A stretch of 49,050 nt of DNA, from NCBI GenBank assembly GCA_022925895.1, contig JAKSYS010000486.1:1-49050 (forward strand), given 5' to 3'. Origin of the DNA: Fragilaria crotonensis (taxonomy: Eukaryota; Bacillariophyta; Fragilariophyceae; Fragilariales; Fragilariaceae). The stretch's first letter is position 1, and every line of letters begins with the position of its first letter. Positions 9,909 through 20,981 of the stretch are shown one piece after another. The position numbers and the translations under genes are program-made. The notes under the pieces were generated by a model, which ran no database searches, was not told where the DNA came from, and saw nothing but the letters and a program-made list of their open reading frames with translations.

Positions 9909-12900
9909 TTAGAGTTGGAAACCAGCTTCTGAATCCTGTCGCCTTGAAAAGATCCCTGAGTTCCCTCCACTACTACCTTGGCCCCCCTGTAATCGTTTCT
10001 GTCGATTAGATTTGAACGATGATATTGCCGAATTCTGATCGTAGAAAAGATACGGATATTTGGTATTGATTTGGGTCACCTTGGCGCTCGCACCCCATCG
10101 GTTGTACATGCGGGAGGCTTCCACCATGAAATCGCCAGCCAACGCCGTGTTGCTTTCGAACATACAATTCACGGCAGCTCGTTCGTTTGCCAATGCTCGA
10201 TCTTGCACGTAATTTGCAGCGGTGGCAGATTCGATTGCTTTCTGGAACAGAGTCAGCGCCGCTGGGGAACAAGTTGACGCAGCAATTTCGGCTTCCAACA
10301 ACAGCACCATATGTTGTACATTCGAGCAGCCACGCTTCTCCCACTTTCGCATTCTTTGGAGATCTTTCTTGGCATCTTGAAGAAATGCCTTCTTTGAGGT
10401 AGACTTGAACATTTCAATGGCGATGAGTGCACCAACCCAGACCGCAGTAGGTACACTCGCACTCAGATGCCACCGTCCTACCGAATACTGCAAGAAATAT
10501 TCCTTGCATTCGTTTGCTTTGGCGAAACTGCCGAAGTAGTATGCGAGTTTCATTTTTTGAAAATAGAACACATCCAGTGGCACGTTCAGCTCTGCGCATT
10601 CCGCAAAAAAGCTTTCCTCTTTCATTGCCGCGCCTGAGAGCACGTCAACGTCCCGACTCGTCCCCGTCATGTTGAGTTGGAATTGATATGCTGGAAGGAT
10701 TTTATGATTGACAGCCTCTCGCCGTACATTGTCGCATCCTTGACGATCGCATCACACATCAAATTGAGATCCGTCAACGATTCTCCACTCAAAAGTCGAA
10801 GGGACAATTCAAAGGTCGCTGAAAAAATGGCGGTGTCGAGGATAGCGCTACTTCGAGCGGTCCAATAGGAACGCTTCAGCCTTCCTACGCCGGCGTCGTA
10901 GGAATGACGCCAGTGGTCGATAAAGTTATACACCACCGCCCCAGTCAGCACAGCAGATGGACATGGAAACTCCGATTCCAATGCGAGGGCAAGCACGCCT
11001 GCAATGTCCGATTCGTCAAGATAATCACTCAAACGAAGGCCTACGCCAAGAGCAGCGAAACCAAGTGCAGAGTATTGGCTGGGACCATCCTGGAGCGATA
11101 ACTGAGCCACACGGCACAGAAACTGCAGTGCGAGGTCCCAATCATCGACTATCCAAGCCATTTCGCCGAGTTGATGGAGGAGTCTGCATACCTCCAGCTT
11201 CGACGTATCGCTTATCTGCGGACGCTCACAAATGCTGGCGGCGTTCTTCTTCAATTGACTTCGACACTTCCCCACAATCTGAGAACGGTTGTACTTCGTC
11301 TTTTCGCCAAGCAGTTGCAGTATTTGCATCCCGATCTTGATGGCCTCACTGTAACGACCTTGCGCTCGAAGAGAATCCACTAAAATGTAGTACACTGGCA
11401 ATTTATGTCCGACCGATCTTGCATTACGAACGACTTCATCAATAGCTACCTTGCACTCGACGTAGTTTTTGTCGGTGAGCGCCATTTCTGCCAGTGCTGT
11501 CGTCATATCCAAGGAAAGTGCGTAGTCAGTCTGCCACTTCCCGTCACCCAGAATTGCAAGGCCCTGATTCGCATAATCGACAGCCAGACTGAAGGATGTG
11601 ACTTGAAATGCATGTTTGGCAGCATCTAAGTTGAGCTGCGCCAGAATGGGCTGGCTACTGCGAGGGAGAAGGCCACTTGCAGAGTTCAAATGGATCACGG
11701 ATGGGAGAAGCAGATGTCGGTCCTGTGAGCTCAGGTGATGTAATACTCGACCCACCTTGAAACACAGCGCCGCCTGATTGGAATCAGCGTCCAAGATGCT
11801 AAGAACAGCGTCGTACACCGCGTCGTCGGCAAACTGGTACCAATGTGAAACTTCCGCCATGAGATGGTGGCCAACGAATTCCCTGAGAACCATCTGGACA
11901 ACACCCTCCTTTGAACTATTGCTCACAAGGTTCAAGTGTTCAGTGAGATCAAAATAAATAATATGATCAAGAGCACAAAAAACCTGTTCCAACAACGCTG
12001 GTCGGAACCGAATTCCGAGCAGCGATGCTACCTTCAAGATCGTCGTGTTCTCCTCTGAGAGATTGTCAATCTTTTCGTTGACCAATAGAGTGTAATTTTC
12101 AAAGCCGTCTGGATCGTCATCATCTAGGTTGACCTGATGAATAGGAATTGACGAATCAGAAAGGGAGTGCAACAACGTGGCGAAGGCGCTATTTGCCAAA
12201 CCTGTATCCACATACATGACTAATAGGGGGCAGTTTGCTGCGGCGAGACGGGACAGCATATCCTGGGCACGCACAATCAGTTCTGGACACGCCCAATGAA
12301 AATCTTCGAACATGATGACGACAGGAAATAACTTTGAAGTTGAGAAGCGGATGAAATCGCAACACGCATCTTCGATGCAGTGGTCAGTAAGAGGGGTGGT
12401 CCTTGTCTGTGTCTTGACGACGCCGCAAGGTGGCACTGTGGGAGGCCTCTCAATCCCAAGAAAGTCACGAATTACAGGAAACACAGTCCCAAGCAGATAA
12501 AGTCTTTCCCTTGGTATTTCCTCGAGAAGACTCTTCACGATGTCATCTTTGTTTGGTGCGTTGTTGCACAAGTCAATGAGCTGTTCATAGAATTCGAAAA
12601 TAACTGACATTTGATGAGAACATGCAGTGCGATCATTCTTGAGCCGAATGACATGGGAGTTATGAGAGTCCAATTCATCTTGCAATTCCAAGAGAAGCTG
12701 TGCCTTCTTCTCCCCTGGATTGCCTTCAAGCATGACCACTTCAAATCGCTCATTGCCATTCAAAGCTCGCGAAAACCAATCAACAACATTAATCAACTCC
12801 TTGCTCCTCTTTACAGAGTCGCTGACATGCTTTTGTTCGTTTTCTAGTGGTTGTAGTTGGTCGCTGGTGCTTACGCTCATGATCTCCATGTCCTTAATCG

Positions 12901-12925
12901 ACCCATAATTGATGTCATCAGTCAT
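9909..12925 (-). CDS. AAA/STAND-type ATPase with helical repeat C-terminus (one apparent frameshift)
   Basis: About 1,005 residues once a single-base frame change near 10700-10703 (TTTT on the given strand) is allowed. Upstream of that point the frame ends at a TGA overlapping the next frame's ATG. Downstream, the continuing frame gives ILPAYQFQLNMTG, the expected continuation of this family. The start is the ATG at 12925. The N-terminal half resembles the AAA_16 ATPase module found beside protein kinase or histidine kinase domains in large signalling proteins. The Walker A-like loop GNPGEKKA (about residues 68-75) lacks the usual GK[ST]. The Walker B-like segment VVIMFEDFHWA (about 202-213) is near standard. 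Helical, TPR-like repeats follow, ending with SRMYNRWGASAKV. No kinase or sensor domain is attached. It may be an inactive or regulatory paralogue. Confidence 0.7.
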
Positions 12926-13379
12926 GGTCAAATTTTGACTTCAGGGTTCAGGGCGTAAGCGAATAAATGTGTCCACGTCATCAAAAGGAATTATTCTAGG
13001 TTCTCCCAGTACATTTAACATACACGAAAAATCCTATTAAAGGGCAATCGTCATCATACGACACTCTATATACACGTATAATTACGAATACTGCCAACAG
13101 TACTGTAGTATTTTCTTTACTCATTCCGTTGCACATAATTAGAGTATCATACTCCAATACCGTGGGTAGTACTACTACCTGGTAGCAATTTTTGATGTAA
13201 AGCAATGTAAAGTGTGTCGTATTATGACGACATGAGAGTGCCAGTTAATCGTATCTTGCGCCTCGTAAGTGCAGTGTAATCGCTATGTAGTATGTACTAT
13301 GAGTGCACTACATGTATCGGATGTGTGCGGAGTATCTGGTACACTAGGGGATTTAAGCAAACCAAAATTTTTCTGCACG

Positions 13380-13488
13380 CGCACGGTTTCAGCATGGTTT
13401 CAGAAAGTCGGCGAAATCCCGATGTCGCACCTTCTGTCTCCGGTACTCAGCTTCGAAATCCATGCTGAACCCATGCTGAAACCGTGCG
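13380..13488. repeat. Inverted repeat with 18-bp perfect arms
   Basis: CGCACGGTTTCAGCATGG at 13380-13397 is perfectly inverted at 13471-13488, separated by 73 nt. A related sequence in inverted orientation (CCATGCTGAAA then GCGCGTGCAAAAG) occurs at 14235-14262. The arms may be ends of a small non-autonomous element. Confidence 0.6.
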
Positions 13489-14288
13489 CAGAGGGCAAAA
13501 ACATGGCCGACTCAACATGAAAACGCCCTTTTCAGGCAGAGAACATGACCTCGAATTATTTGCGCACGCACGGATTTCCAGGAATTTTGTTCGTCAGTTT
13601 CTACACGAACGGTACAGAAGGCCACCTCTGACGTCAGGGTATAAGAAAAGGAAGTATTACTATTCATTAGTACCACAACGACGTACCAGTAGCAGTGCTA
13701 CGAGCTAGTAACTGGTACGACAATCGCCCCAGATACGCAACGTTGTGGACGGCAGTGCAGTGCTTGTACCTGGTACCAAAACGAAGGAAGCCACTACCAG
13801 TACTTCGTGTACTGGTACACTGAAAACTGAAAACTGTGGTTGTGTCGAATCGCACGGCAAGATCTTGCACCAAGCCAAAATCTATACGTACCAGTACCTG
13901 AAGCGATAGCGCAAGATAACACAGTGATCAAATTCCTCGAGTTATAAATCCCAAGCGCAGGGAAGAGAAGAATCTCAACCTACAAGTACTCCTCTCTAAC
14001 AGCTAGTACTTGTTGTATAGTAGTACTCCAGTACTCTGTGCTCTGTGCAGCTTGGAACCGATATGGATGCAGTGGAGTACTGGAGATGGTGATCCTACGA
14101 CAGTACGTATGGTAGTAGATGGGTGCGCGGGAGGATTTGTTTTTGCTTAAACGACTTTTGCGTCCATCCTGGGTTTTCGTCACGCATGCTTTTCAGTGCC
14201 GGAGCGCACAATGCGGTAATCGATGAGTACCGGTCCATGCTGAAAGTATGCGCGTGCAAAAGTTTTTCGAAAGTTGCTTAAATCCGCT

Positions 14289-14325
14289 ACTAGAGACCAT
14301 TCGGCCTCTGAAGCAGTGGCCCGAT
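14289..14325 (+). repeat. Copy 1 of a coding-like repeat (LETIR patch)
   Basis: These 37 bases match the reverse complement of 15963-15999 at 33 positions by hand count. In the open frame 14248-14601 this copy reads LETIRPLKQWPD; the partner reads LETIRALKGWPD. Weaker similarity continues downstream for about 35 nt. The 117-codon frame around this copy matches no family I recognise and may be a remnant of a repeated gene or transposon. Confidence 0.55.
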
Positions 14326-15962
14326 CCCGCCGGCCTCTCGTTATACCACCGTTACGACTCTAAAATTTGTATGTGTGAAGAATGGATTCTTTACGACAGA
14401 GTAGATAACGGTTTCTCAGTTCATGTAAAGCTTCATTTCTCAACCAATTCCTCAAACGACGATGAGATAGTGCATCTTTATGCTCCTTGGGTTGACTTGT
14501 ACCACAAGATGCACGGACTCATCGTTGTTCGGCTTTTTGGTGAAGTCGATTTGCGGCCTGAAATTGAAATTCCACGTGGAAGCATCATAAAAATGTACTA
14601 ATTCCCATGTAAGCCCTACGCGAGCAAAAAACTGTGGATTATCGAGAATTGCAAGATCTTGAACATTGACACAAGTTAAACACACTGGCGGCCGATGATG
14701 AACAATCAGTTGATGGTTGCCTATTCTTTGTCATCCAGCTCAAGGCAGATGATTGCTTGTCATCAATGCAGCTAGATTCTGCGACATTGAGTTTGACAAA
14801 GCCACTGACAGTTGATTGATAGTTTGAATCAACTTTGTGTTATCATTATGATTCGATCGCGGCTCCCATGTTCTTGTCACAAAAATTTGAGATGACAAGG
14901 CGACATCAGATGGAGTTTTTGATCAAACATCAATTGAGGACCGGCGGTCTCCTGTCTCCATTTTGACATGCTGGAGTGTGAATAAAAGGATCTGCTCACA
15001 ATGATGGCTGCAGTTTTGCCGAGTGCCATGGATCTCTTTGAGGCCTTGCTGGTTGTTTTTGCGGAGGTAAGTCTTTTTTCGAATACTGTTTCATCTTGTC
15101 CTCCTGTTGCCTCATACTCATCCTCTCTTTCAGACAGAAACTCATTCCTGGTGAAGGTTAGTGGGAGTCGACGAAAAGATTGCCAAGCAGCCACCCAATG
15201 GACTTTGACGATGTCCATTGTCATACTTTGTATTGTGGATATTTGCGCCACTGACCAGGCTGCAAAGTAAATCCATTTGTGAATGACGAGCGAGAAGCCT
15301 ACTAGGAGCATGATTGTCGAGTGTTTTCCTTCATGATGCACTTTGAAGCAAGCAAGTGCTGGTGGGAGAGCAGACAGTTTTCAACTTAAATCTCGGAAAC
15401 TTGATGTCGTGTTCATGGGGGGTACCGGGAGTCTCCCTGAAAGAAAGAAATCGCATGAAGTTTGAAGACATCCTCTAGAGGTGTCGTGCTTTTCAAGCTG
15501 ACTGGCACATTGTTTGCTGTCCTCTTTGCTGGAACGAAGCGTCATGAATTTGTGTTTGTGAAGGACCATTTTGAACGGAGACCTTGGGGCGGAGTCTACT
15601 ACTAGACAAATTGATCTATGATATGGTATCAATCATTCCTAGTACTATCTGATGGTGCTAGAATAATGATTGAGTACATAAGTGAACATAACGGATCCTA
15701 AAGCAAAGTAGCCAAGTAGTTGGCAGTGGTGGTTGTGTTCGTGTCATCATGGTTGTTTGAGTACGAGTAGATACGGAATTTGAGTGCAAGAACTGTGATT
15801 AGCTCGAGAGAGCTCGAGTAGAAAAAAATGCGCGCAGACAAATGAGTGCTCATGGCCGGCGATTTTCTTAAACGAATTTTTTAAATATTGCCTTTAGTTT
15901 ATGAATGATGCATTTCAGAGAAAACGTTAAAAAAAGTGTCGAAATAGTGCTCATAACCAGAA

Positions 15963-15999
15963 ATCGGGCCACCCTTTCAGAGCCCGAATGGTCTCTAGT
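15963..15999 (-). repeat. Copy 2 of the coding-like repeat, inverted
   Basis: Inverted partner of 14289-14325. Read on the minus strand it gives a short frame LETIRALKGWPDFWL and then a stop. It contains an internal stem (TCGGGC/GCCCGA). It is probably a decayed fragment of the same unknown coding unit. Confidence 0.5.
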
Positions 16000-16545
16000 G
16001 TCTGGGCCTTGACAATCATTCGCAGTTAAGGTGACTATGGCGAAAACAGATAACATTGAGGCTCAGCGTCACAAAGAATCCGACCCTTCCTCGGCATGAT
16101 AGAACCGCACAATTAATCTTGACGAGGACGTTGATCAAGCAAGGGCATGTACATTTGAATTTGACTAAGAAGAAGGCAATAGTGCACCCTGGCGGGAAAC
16201 TGAGGTGCATTTGGAAAACAGGGCCAAATCCTGATGGCTTGATGATCTGAAATTTGAAGCAAGGATTGCCGACTTGGCTGAGTTTTTGTCGATCATCCTC
16301 CTACTCGTCGTATGTAGTATGTGCTCTTTGTTATCCTCCACAACTTCTCACGCATTCTCGCCTCATCTCATGAGGAAGATGACTCACTCTCACTGCCAAA
16401 ATTGCCACGATGCCAATGCTTTTTTTTCTTTGCAGTCACTCATTGAACATAATACTTGGTCATCTCTGTCGTGGCATTTGAGCATTAGTTGGCTGAACCA
16501 TGTATCTTCTGATTAACTTGATTCAGAAATTCCAACATTGTTCTT

Positions 16546-16593
16546 CAAAGTTGACCCCCCAACTTTGTCAATCAACTTTGACGCACAAAGTTG
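16546..16593. repeat. Alternating inverted octamers CAAAGTTG/CAACTTTG
   Basis: CAAAGTTG at 16546-16553, CAACTTTG at 16560-16567 and 16573-16580, and CAAAGTTG at 16586-16593 alternate with 5-6-nt gaps and can form two small hairpins. A further CAACTTTG lies at 14830-14837. Function unknown. Confidence 0.5.
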
Positions 16594-17133
16594 AAAATCT
16601 TCAATTCTGATTCAACACAAACTTTGCTCCAATAAGCACGACCGGTAATTTTTCAAAACAAAACTTGGGGTCAGTTTGACCATCAAGTTTTCTTGTCCTC
16701 ACTAAGGGAGTGCCTAAGTTTGAGCTAGGATTTGTCAACCTTAATCATATCAAAGACAAACTTGTTGAACATGTCAAAGTAAGTTGGACAGTTCGTGCAA
16801 AATTAGAGCTAAAATTAGCTATGAATCTGGCAAGACGCCTGCATAGAATTGTGTTTCTCATTTCCGTGGATCACCTTGCAGTAGCACAGTAGACCAGGTT
16901 GCAATTCACGTGATCTCCATTTTCAAATTTTGAATTTTACAACTCGATTCCCTGCGGAAAACGAAACTGTCTGTTTATCTTTGCATACGCGTGCCCGTAC
17001 TAACGACTACTACAGTCCATGTTTCCAGTACTGTACCTTGCCGGTACAAAGGCAAACTGCAAACAAAAAAACCACGAAACGAAAATCGGTTAAACCTTTT
17101 GTTGGCTGCACTTTGCGAGTGGTGACTTTGACA

Positions 17134-18437
17134 ATGACGGCACCGACGGCAACCAAAGGGAGGAGTATACTACTATCGTTTGGCCCTCTTGTCATTACAT
17201 GGGTGCTAGTTACAATTTTCATCCACATGAATCTGGGCGACATTCACAAAACCACAGAACAGCAAGTGCCGCCTTTGGGACAGGGGTCGTAGGAGTTTCC
17301 AAGCCAACCCGTTTGACGTGATTCGCGATCGAGTTTCTCCGACTGATCATGGTCGTTTGCTCAGTGGTAGGACATTGACCGCTGGTTCAAAACCACGGGG
17401 TGACGTGTTAAGTTCCCTTCGCAACATACGCTCGCGTTTTGACCAGACAGAGAGTTCAAACGTACTCCATCGACTCAAACTGGTAAACCGCATAGGTATC
17501 GATCCCATCGAGGCTCTTAAGCGACGGCCACAGTCGAGAGTGAGACATTTGATTAGTGACATCAGTGGGGAACCTTTGGTGATGGAACCCAAGAACTACG
17601 ACACTCAAGGGCAGGCAACGGTTTGTGTTAATCGGGATACTACATCGAATATGTGTCAACTTCATCGGTGTGGCAGTGTTGGTAATGAGAATGATCACAA
17701 CAAGAGCAAGGTTGATGACTATGGCTTTGTGGTGCACGAGCATAATAATACACGGGGGCGTCTACCAGTCTTCTCCGGTGGAAGGGGTTGTGCCGTTTCG
17801 CATCGGTACAGGTTCGTTTACGTCCACGTGCAGAAGAGCGGCGGCATGACCGTCAAGACCATTTTGAAACGAGGACTCTGCGGAGGAGAAGTGGCTCAAA
17901 CATGCGCGGACCTTGAGATTTACGATTGTAATAGTGCAATCAACTCCTTTCCTCACTACTTTGTGTTTTCGTTTGTTCGGAATCCGTTTTCAAGGATGTA
18001 CTCTGCGTACAGCATGGCCGAGTATGAAGAGGCTCGATTCACACCCGGTGAGCTTTGAAGAATTCGCCACCATGACTCGCGTGCAGCGACTAACCTCGCG
18101 AAAACTTGCGGACTCGCATTACGACCTGCAAATCAAATTCCTAATGGATGCCTCACATTGTCCAGTGGTTGACTTCGTGGGACGATTAGAACGTTTTCAG
18201 GATGATATGCAGATCATTATCAATCAGATTCAAAGTCCAGACCTACATGCCTTCTTCACTGCATCGGGAGGGAATCTTGTTGACAATTGTACTAACTTTG
18301 GAGAACGGAAGAAGCAGAGCGAGCTTGGCGGGAATTTACAAAATGCGTATCTATCAAAGGCTACTGTCGACGCGGTAGCCAAGGAATTTGAGTTCGATTT
18401 TGAACTTTTGGGCTATGATCCACAACAAATACCCTGA
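17134..18437 (+). pseudogene. Sulfotransferase family 2 paralogue A, disrupted by two frameshifts
   Basis: First of three tandem paralogues. The start context (acaATGacggca) and the TM segment GRSILLSFGPLVITWVLVTI match copies B and C. Two indels break the frame. The first, near 17277-17290 (GGGG in cagGGGtcg), adds about one base and creates an early TAG. The second, near 18020, removes two bases relative to B and C (GCCGACAGT becomes GCCGAGT) and gives a premature TGA at 18056. All family motifs survive: HVQKSGGMTVKT (PAPS 5'-phosphosulfate loop), VFSFVRNPFSRMYSAYS (3'-phosphate region) and the C-terminal FGERKKQSELGGNLQNAY. Two independent lesions, one not in a homopolymer, argue for a real pseudogene. 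Directly downstream lies a decayed piece of a SET gene. Confidence 0.8.
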
Positions 18438-18562
18438 AGCGGAAAGCACTCGTTAAATTTTGTTAGTGCGAAATCGATTGACAAAGAGAGGGTCGCTGCT
18501 CGCTGCAACAAACGTTCAGTTCGATGCATAAGCGAAGTTGATCTTCCACCGGCTGATTGGAG

Positions 18563-18700
18563 GCCAGATCGGCGTCCATCGTTCTTCACCTCGTCGAAGG
18601 TGTCGCATATTCTTCTTCCTGAGCCTTCAGATCTGCGAGGGTGGACTCGTTACTGTTTCGGTCAACTGGTATTTATTCACACTTCACAACATCCATCACC
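18563..18700 (-). pseudogene. Decayed 3'-end fragment of a SET-domain methyltransferase gene
   Basis: This stretch aligns with 23400-23582, the last exon of the intact SET gene downstream of sulfotransferase C. One ungapped block of 99 nt matches at 70 positions by hand count. The flanking block (gccagatcggcgtc...gttcttc) also matches. The difference in length is a 45-nt deletion. It lies in the same place and orientation relative to sulfotransferase A as the intact gene does to C. Confidence 0.65.
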
Positions 18701-19664
18701 ATTTGATGGAGGCCTTTTTTTCTCTGCTTATGTGCTAACTTGGCATGGCCATGGGCAATGAAAAAGGGAAATCTTGCGAGGTAATTGCCCGATTTTTTAA
18801 GATTTTTGTCGTAACATTCTTGTCTCTTCTCAAAGCGTATTGTGATGGCAAGCAATGAGTCGCTCTGACATTGACGTTAGGATAGGCCTCGCAGAAGAAT
18901 TTTGCACTCACTCGAGATTGTTACGAGACAGTGCATTTACGCGGTGTTTCGATAGGGAGATTATCAAACTTTATGTTCTCGTTCTAAGAGGTGATGATGG
19001 CAGCGTGGTAGTTACAATCGTACGTGCACCGAAAGTGAACAATCCGAGACATCTGTCAGGCAGTAGTACTGAAGTATCACGAATGCCTTTCCCATACAGG
19101 GGCTAGGTCAAGCACCACAATAGCGCACTCTTCATTTAGTGCCCTAAGCCGTAGAATATCAACGATGAGACCCTCATTGAGCTACTCCTAGAGTAGCCAA
19201 ACGAAGATTAGGTTGGATTTTTGTCACATATCCGGGCATTCCCAGAAGGTCCCCAATGGCACAGTCAACACCTCGCTTTCGGGACTTGAAGCAGTGTGAG
19301 GTTGGCAACTTGCCTGAAATGGATAATATCCTGCAGCCACTGCGTCCTTCTCGCTGTGATGTGTAAAGCATTGTGTGTTGACTCCGGGAGTTACGTACTG
19401 ATATCTATCAATCGTTATATCATATCACACTATATGGACTATAGACTCTATTTCTATCAATCCGTCCGCATCTTTGCTGCATCTAATCCAATTAGTCGTC
19501 TTTTGACAAATTATATGTTACAAAGGGGGCCAACCACATGAAACCCAGCGAATACTTAAGCAAAAAACGTGAAAATCGCTCATACTCCGAGCATAACTCT
19601 CCCGCCGACACCTGAGTTTACGCCTAGCCAAAGTACGCAACTACTCTTGATGGAGAGTTAGACG
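18701..19664. other. Spacer between sulfotransferase copies A and B
   Basis: No supported gene; short frames show no family features. Copy B begins immediately after a conserved gacgATGacggc start context. Confidence 0.5.
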
Positions 19665-20981
19665 ATGACGGCTGCGACGGTATCCAAAGGAAGAAGAATC
19701 CTACTGTCGTTCGGTCCTCTTGTCATCCTATGGGCGCTCTTGACAATCTTCATCCACATGAATCTGGAGAATTCTCACGACTACACCAAACAAAAAGCGC
19801 CGTCCTCGCTCGGTCGTCATCGACACAACAACCCGCATGACTTGATTCGCGATACGGTGTCATTGACTCATCATGACCGTTTGCTCAGTGGTAGGGCATT
19901 GGAGGGTGGTTCGAAACGGCGAGGTGACAATTTGAGTTCATTGCAAGACTTAAGCTCGCGTATTACGACGTCCAAGCGCATTGACCACCAACTCAAACTC
20001 ATAGAGGACACGGGAATGGATCCAATCAAGGATAGGAGGCGACCGGCACAATTAAGGGCGATACATTTGAAGGAAAATTTTCTTGGTAGAAACGTTGGCA
20101 AGCACATGGTGATGGAACCCAAGATCTACGATACTCAAGGACAAGCAACGGTTTGCGTGTCGCGAAATGATGAAACGAATACTTGTCAACTGCATCGGTG
20201 TGGCATTGGTGGCGACGAGAAGGACCATAGTAAGAACCAAGTGGATGACTATGGTTTTGTTGTACACGAGCGTAAGGACACTCGTGGACAGAGTCCTGTC
20301 ATCGCTGGTAGGGCCAACGCCGGTTCGGGGTGTGCCATTTCCCACCGATACAAGTTTCTCTATCTTCACGTACTGAAGAGTGGCGGCATGACTATCAAGA
20401 CGCTTTTGAAACGAGGACTCTGTGGAGGGTTGACAAAAACCTGCGCGGATCTCCAAATTGTCGATTGTAAGAGCGCACTTCACGGCTTCCCCCATTACTT
20501 TGTGTTTTCGTTTGTGCGGAATCCGTTTTCGCGGATATACTCGGCATACAGTATGGCCGACAGTATGCCGAAGCCCAACTCATCTCCTGTGAGCTTCGAC
20601 AAATTTGCCACTATGACTCGCGGGGAGCGACAAGAGATGAGCATGACATCTGCCTCTCACTACAACCCGCAAATCAGTTTCTTGATGGACCGCTCGCACT
20701 GTCCGGTTTTTGATTTCCTGGGTAGATTAGAACGCTTTCGGGATGACATGCAAATCATTGTCAATCAAATCCAAAGTCCAGATCTGCAGGCGTACTTCAC
20801 AGCAATAGGAGAGAGGGATCTTCGTGATAATTGTACCAGCTTTGGAGAACGGAAGAAACAACGTGAGCTAGGTGGGCAACTAAGGAATGCATATCGATCA
20901 CAAGCTACTGTTGATGCGATAGCCCAGGAATTTGAACCCGATTTTACGCTTTTGGGTTATGATCCAACACAAGTACCGTAA
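19665..20981 (+). CDS. Type II membrane sulfotransferase (sulfotransferase family 2), paralogue B
   Basis: An intact 438-residue protein likely to transfer sulfate from PAPS to a glycan or related acceptor in the Golgi lumen. Residues about 11-31 form a single N-terminal TM anchor after a short basic cytosolic tail, the topology of Golgi carbohydrate sulfotransferases. A conserved stem-like region contains VMEPKIYDTQGQATVCVSR, TCQLHRCG and VDDYGFVVHER, shared by all three copies. The PAPS-binding 5' loop is HVLKSGGMTIKTLLKRGLCGG (about residues 233-253) and the 3'-phosphate motif is VFSFVRNPFSRIYSAYS (about 278-294). The C-terminus has FLGRLERFRDDMQII, common in this family. An in-frame stop just upstream fixes the start at 19665. 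Copies A and C flank it on the same strand. The acceptor is unknown. Confidence 0.8.
   Translation: MTAATVSKGRRILLSFGPLVILWALLTIFIHMNLENSHDYTKQKAPSSLGRHRHNNPHDLIRDTVSLTHHDRLLSGRALEGGSKRRGDNLSSLQDLSSRITTSKRIDHQLKLIEDTGMDPIKDRRRPAQLRAIHLKENFLGRNVGKHMVMEPKIYDTQGQATVCVSRNDETNTCQLHRCGIGGDEKDHSKNQVDDYGFVVHERKDTRGQSPVIAGRANAGSGCAISHRYKFLYLHVLKSGGMTIKTLLKRGLCGGLTKTCADLQIVDCKSALHGFPHYFVFSFVRNPFSRIYSAYSMADSMPKPNSSPVSFDKFATMTRGERQEMSMTSASHYNPQISFLMDRSHCPVFDFLGRLERFRDDMQIIVNQIQSPDLQAYFTAIGERDLRDNCTSFGERKKQRELGGQLRNAYRSQATVDAIAQEFEPDFTLLGYDPTQVP

Larger units (their letters stand above)
12926..17133. other. 4.2-kb gene-poor, repeat-rich tract
   Basis: No gene is supported. The tract holds GTAC-rich blocks (13160-13185, 13665-13900, 13983-14110), an 18-bp inverted repeat at 13380-13488 with a related copy at 14235-14262, an inverted pair of coding-like patches at 14289-14325 and 15963-15999, and alternating CAACTTTG/CAAAGTTG repeats at 16546-16593. 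It looks like an accumulation zone for decayed mobile sequence. Confidence 0.55.

Noticed and set aside
14877..15341. 154-codon open frame on the minus strand
   Set aside because: No family features, unusual composition and location within the repeat-rich tract; not supported as a gene.
16274..16516. Open frame whose translation looks like a signal peptide followed by SHAFSP, like a plastid presequence
   Set aside because: It has no ATG before the hydrophobic part (only TTG after an in-frame stop), continues for only a few dozen unrecognisable residues and lies in a repeat-rich tract. Coincidence or a decayed fragment.
18834..18846. A second SET remnant after sulfotransferase B (20982-21553) was looked for, and homology beyond 18700 after A
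   Set aside because: No convincing alignment by eye in either place; only 18563-18700 is claimed.
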